DNA of 64,000 nucleotides from JANLTP01 sp031363055 (lineage in GTDB: Bacteria > Pseudomonadota > Gammaproteobacteria > Burkholderiales > Burkholderiaceae_E): positions 17,827-81,826 of the forward strand of contig JANLTP010000164.1 in NCBI GenBank assembly GCA_031363055.1. Direction: 5' to 3'. The notes under the pieces were generated by a model. The model did no database searches. It saw nothing but the letters and a program-made list of their open reading frames with translations, and was not told where the DNA came from. How positions within the stretch are numbered: the first letter of the stretch is position 1; each line of letters starts with the position of its first letter. Both the position numbers and the translations under genes were made by a program. Positions 63,126 through 64,000 of the stretch are shown piece after piece.

Positions 63126-63635
63126 TCAAAAACGACATAAGGGTAGCATTTTGTTACCGTTAATCGATAACCAAAGTTTCGGACGCACTCGGTCGGCTTC
63201 GCCCGCGATAGGAGCAGGCCGCTCGCCAACCCGGACCGCGCCGAACGCGAGGTAAAAGGCTTCGGCGTAGGGGTCGGGATCTATCGACAACGCGCCTTGG
63301 CCAGCTCCCCGAGCCATCGTAAGCGCTTTTCCCAACAATGCCTTGCCGATGCCTCGGCCAATGGAGTCGGGATGCACCCAAAGCGCTTCAAGGTCCCACG
63401 GCTCGGTTGTTGTGTTGATCTGCACCACACCGACTTGAACGTCATCGACTTCGGCAACAAAAGTCGCGTGTGCTTCGATCGACCGCACAGTGAACGACAA
63501 GTCGTCGCGCCAAAGCTCGATTTGCTGCGAAGAATAGCCCCAGTATGACTTTGATGCTCTGGCGATATTGGACAATACTGCCGCCTCGCCCGGAACCGCA
63601 CGGCGGATGAGTACTTCAGACTTGGCGATTTGCAT
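63126..63635 (-). CDS. GNAT-family acetyltransferase
   Basis: This 169-residue acetyltransferase starts VLIRRAVPGEAAVLSNIARASKSYWGY and has the acetyl-CoA loop VHPDSIGRGIGKALLGKALTMARGAG and DPYAEAFYLAFGAVRVG. An upstream open frame to 63782 does not resemble the family, so 63635 is chosen. It leaves a 145-base divergent gap to the efflux gene. Confidence 0.8.
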   Translation of the reverse strand: MQIAKSEVLIRRAVPGEAAVLSNIARASKSYWGYSSQQIELWRDDLSFTVRSIEAHATFVAEVDDVQVGVVQINTTTEPWDLEALWVHPDSIGRGIGKALLGKALTMARGAGQGALSIDPDPYAEAFYLAFGAVRVGERPAPIAGEADRVRPKLWLSINGNKMLPLCRF

Positions 63636-63780
63636 ATCCGACCGCAATAAGCGAAGTTCAAACTCGAGGTTGGGAATATAAACCCAACGCTTCGGCGTTG
63701 CCGCAGAAACGTGCCACCCGGTCGTGCCAAGCGTCTGGGCTGGGAAGGTCTGCCAAACTAGCTTGAAACACCAAACTAGC

Positions 63781-64000
63781 ATGCTTAACAGGGCTAACGC
63801 GCAATACGGTACCCTATGGCGCTCAATCGTTTATGCCGAGCGCCTTATCAGCAACCCTGAATCGACCACCACCCCCGGTTCAATCGTCGGAAATAACACA
63901 GCCGCGCCCCAGTCCGCGTCGCCAGATCGTGTACGCTGGCAAGGGCCCCGCTGGACCTTGGCAATTCTTCTTGCTGGCCTGACGACGCTCGGTCCATTTT
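63781..64000 (+). CDS. Bcr/CflA-type multidrug efflux MFS transporter (partial)
   Basis: The frame starts at ATG 63781 and runs off the right edge with about 73 codons. After a polar stretch it reads PRWTLAILLAGLTTLGPF, the start of the first membrane helix in Bcr/CflA drug transporters (normally LGPFSIDxYLPAFP). The polar N-terminus of about 50 residues is longer than usual, so the true start may be internal. Confidence 0.6.
   Translation, partial: MLNRANAQYGTLWRSIVYAERLISNPESTTTPGSIVGNNTAAPQSASPDRVRWQGPRWTLAILLAGLTTLGPF

Noticed and set aside
1..64000. CRISPR arrays, rRNA operons, intact insertion sequences or prophage
   Set aside because: No regularly spaced 25-40 bp repeats, no rRNA-like sequence, no intact transposase with inverted repeats and no phage structural gene were found.

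Overview
The window looks like chromosome of a betaproteobacterium, most likely of the order Burkholderiales. The reasons are five genes or gene remnants for Bug-type (tripartite tricarboxylate) substrate-binding proteins, two complete Liv-type ABC importers, many acyl-CoA and amide catabolism genes, and small DUF6776-like and DUF4148-like proteins. No rRNA, tRNA or CRISPR array was recognised.

Region 1 (1-9.4 kb) holds a nitrogen-compound operon (formamidase, two isochorismatase-type amidohydrolases around a double ABC ATPase, and an overlapping GntR regulator). A DUF6776-like membrane protein, an orphan TAXI binding protein, a flavin reductase and an epoxide-hydrolase-like enzyme follow, then an amber-interrupted remnant of a type III secretion secretin N-terminus. 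Region 2 (9.5-13.7 kb) holds a VOC protein, a GH88 unsaturated glucuronyl hydrolase, an SDR enzyme and a PQQ-type sugar dehydrogenase lipoprotein.

Region 3 (13.7-17.7 kb, minus strand) is the most unusual part. A 47-residue, strongly basic, Gly/Lys-rich peptide with no acidic residue is followed by a strong intrinsic terminator. Then come three closely packed genes: a HExxH protein resembling the aKG-HExxH peptide hydroxylase family, a Wzx/MATE-type flippase and an ATP-grasp-like protein. I read it as a candidate ribosomally made, modified peptide system.

Region 4 (17.7-34.5 kb) is catabolic and transport genes: a luciferase-like monooxygenase, two Bug receptors, a nitronate monooxygenase-like protein, a beta-lactamase-fold hydrolase, a five-gene Liv importer (its LivF has Arg in place of the Walker A Lys), and a CoA module (CaiB-type CoA-transferase, enoyl-CoA hydratase, two acyl-CoA dehydrogenases).

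Region 5 (34.5-49.7 kb) is an accessory region full of broken mobile DNA. Three tyrosine-recombinase sequences, a TniB-like ATPase fragment, an IS5-like transposase fragment, a HAD-hydrolase fragment and a plasmid TrfA-like fragment are mixed with intact cargo: cysteine-synthase-like enzyme, cupin, lipoprotein, a MarR-Bug-VOC unit with a well-formed promoter/operator, a divergent LysR/Bug pair, NTF2 and AraC genes.

Region 6 (49.7-64 kb) has an acyl-CoA dehydrogenase, a Bug pseudogene, and an IclR-controlled module of aconitase-type hydratase (two subunits), a second Liv importer and an isocitrate-lyase/PEP-mutase family lyase. This looks like uptake, hydration and C-C cleavage of one branched dicarboxylate. 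Single genes follow (FMN oxidase-like protein, two GNATs, a lipoprotein hydrolase, SRPBCC, cupin), and a Bcr/CflA-type efflux gene runs off the right edge.

A second pattern crosses the window: short imperfect tandem duplications (6-18 bp) sit at many gene ends, linkers and junctions outside the accessory region.
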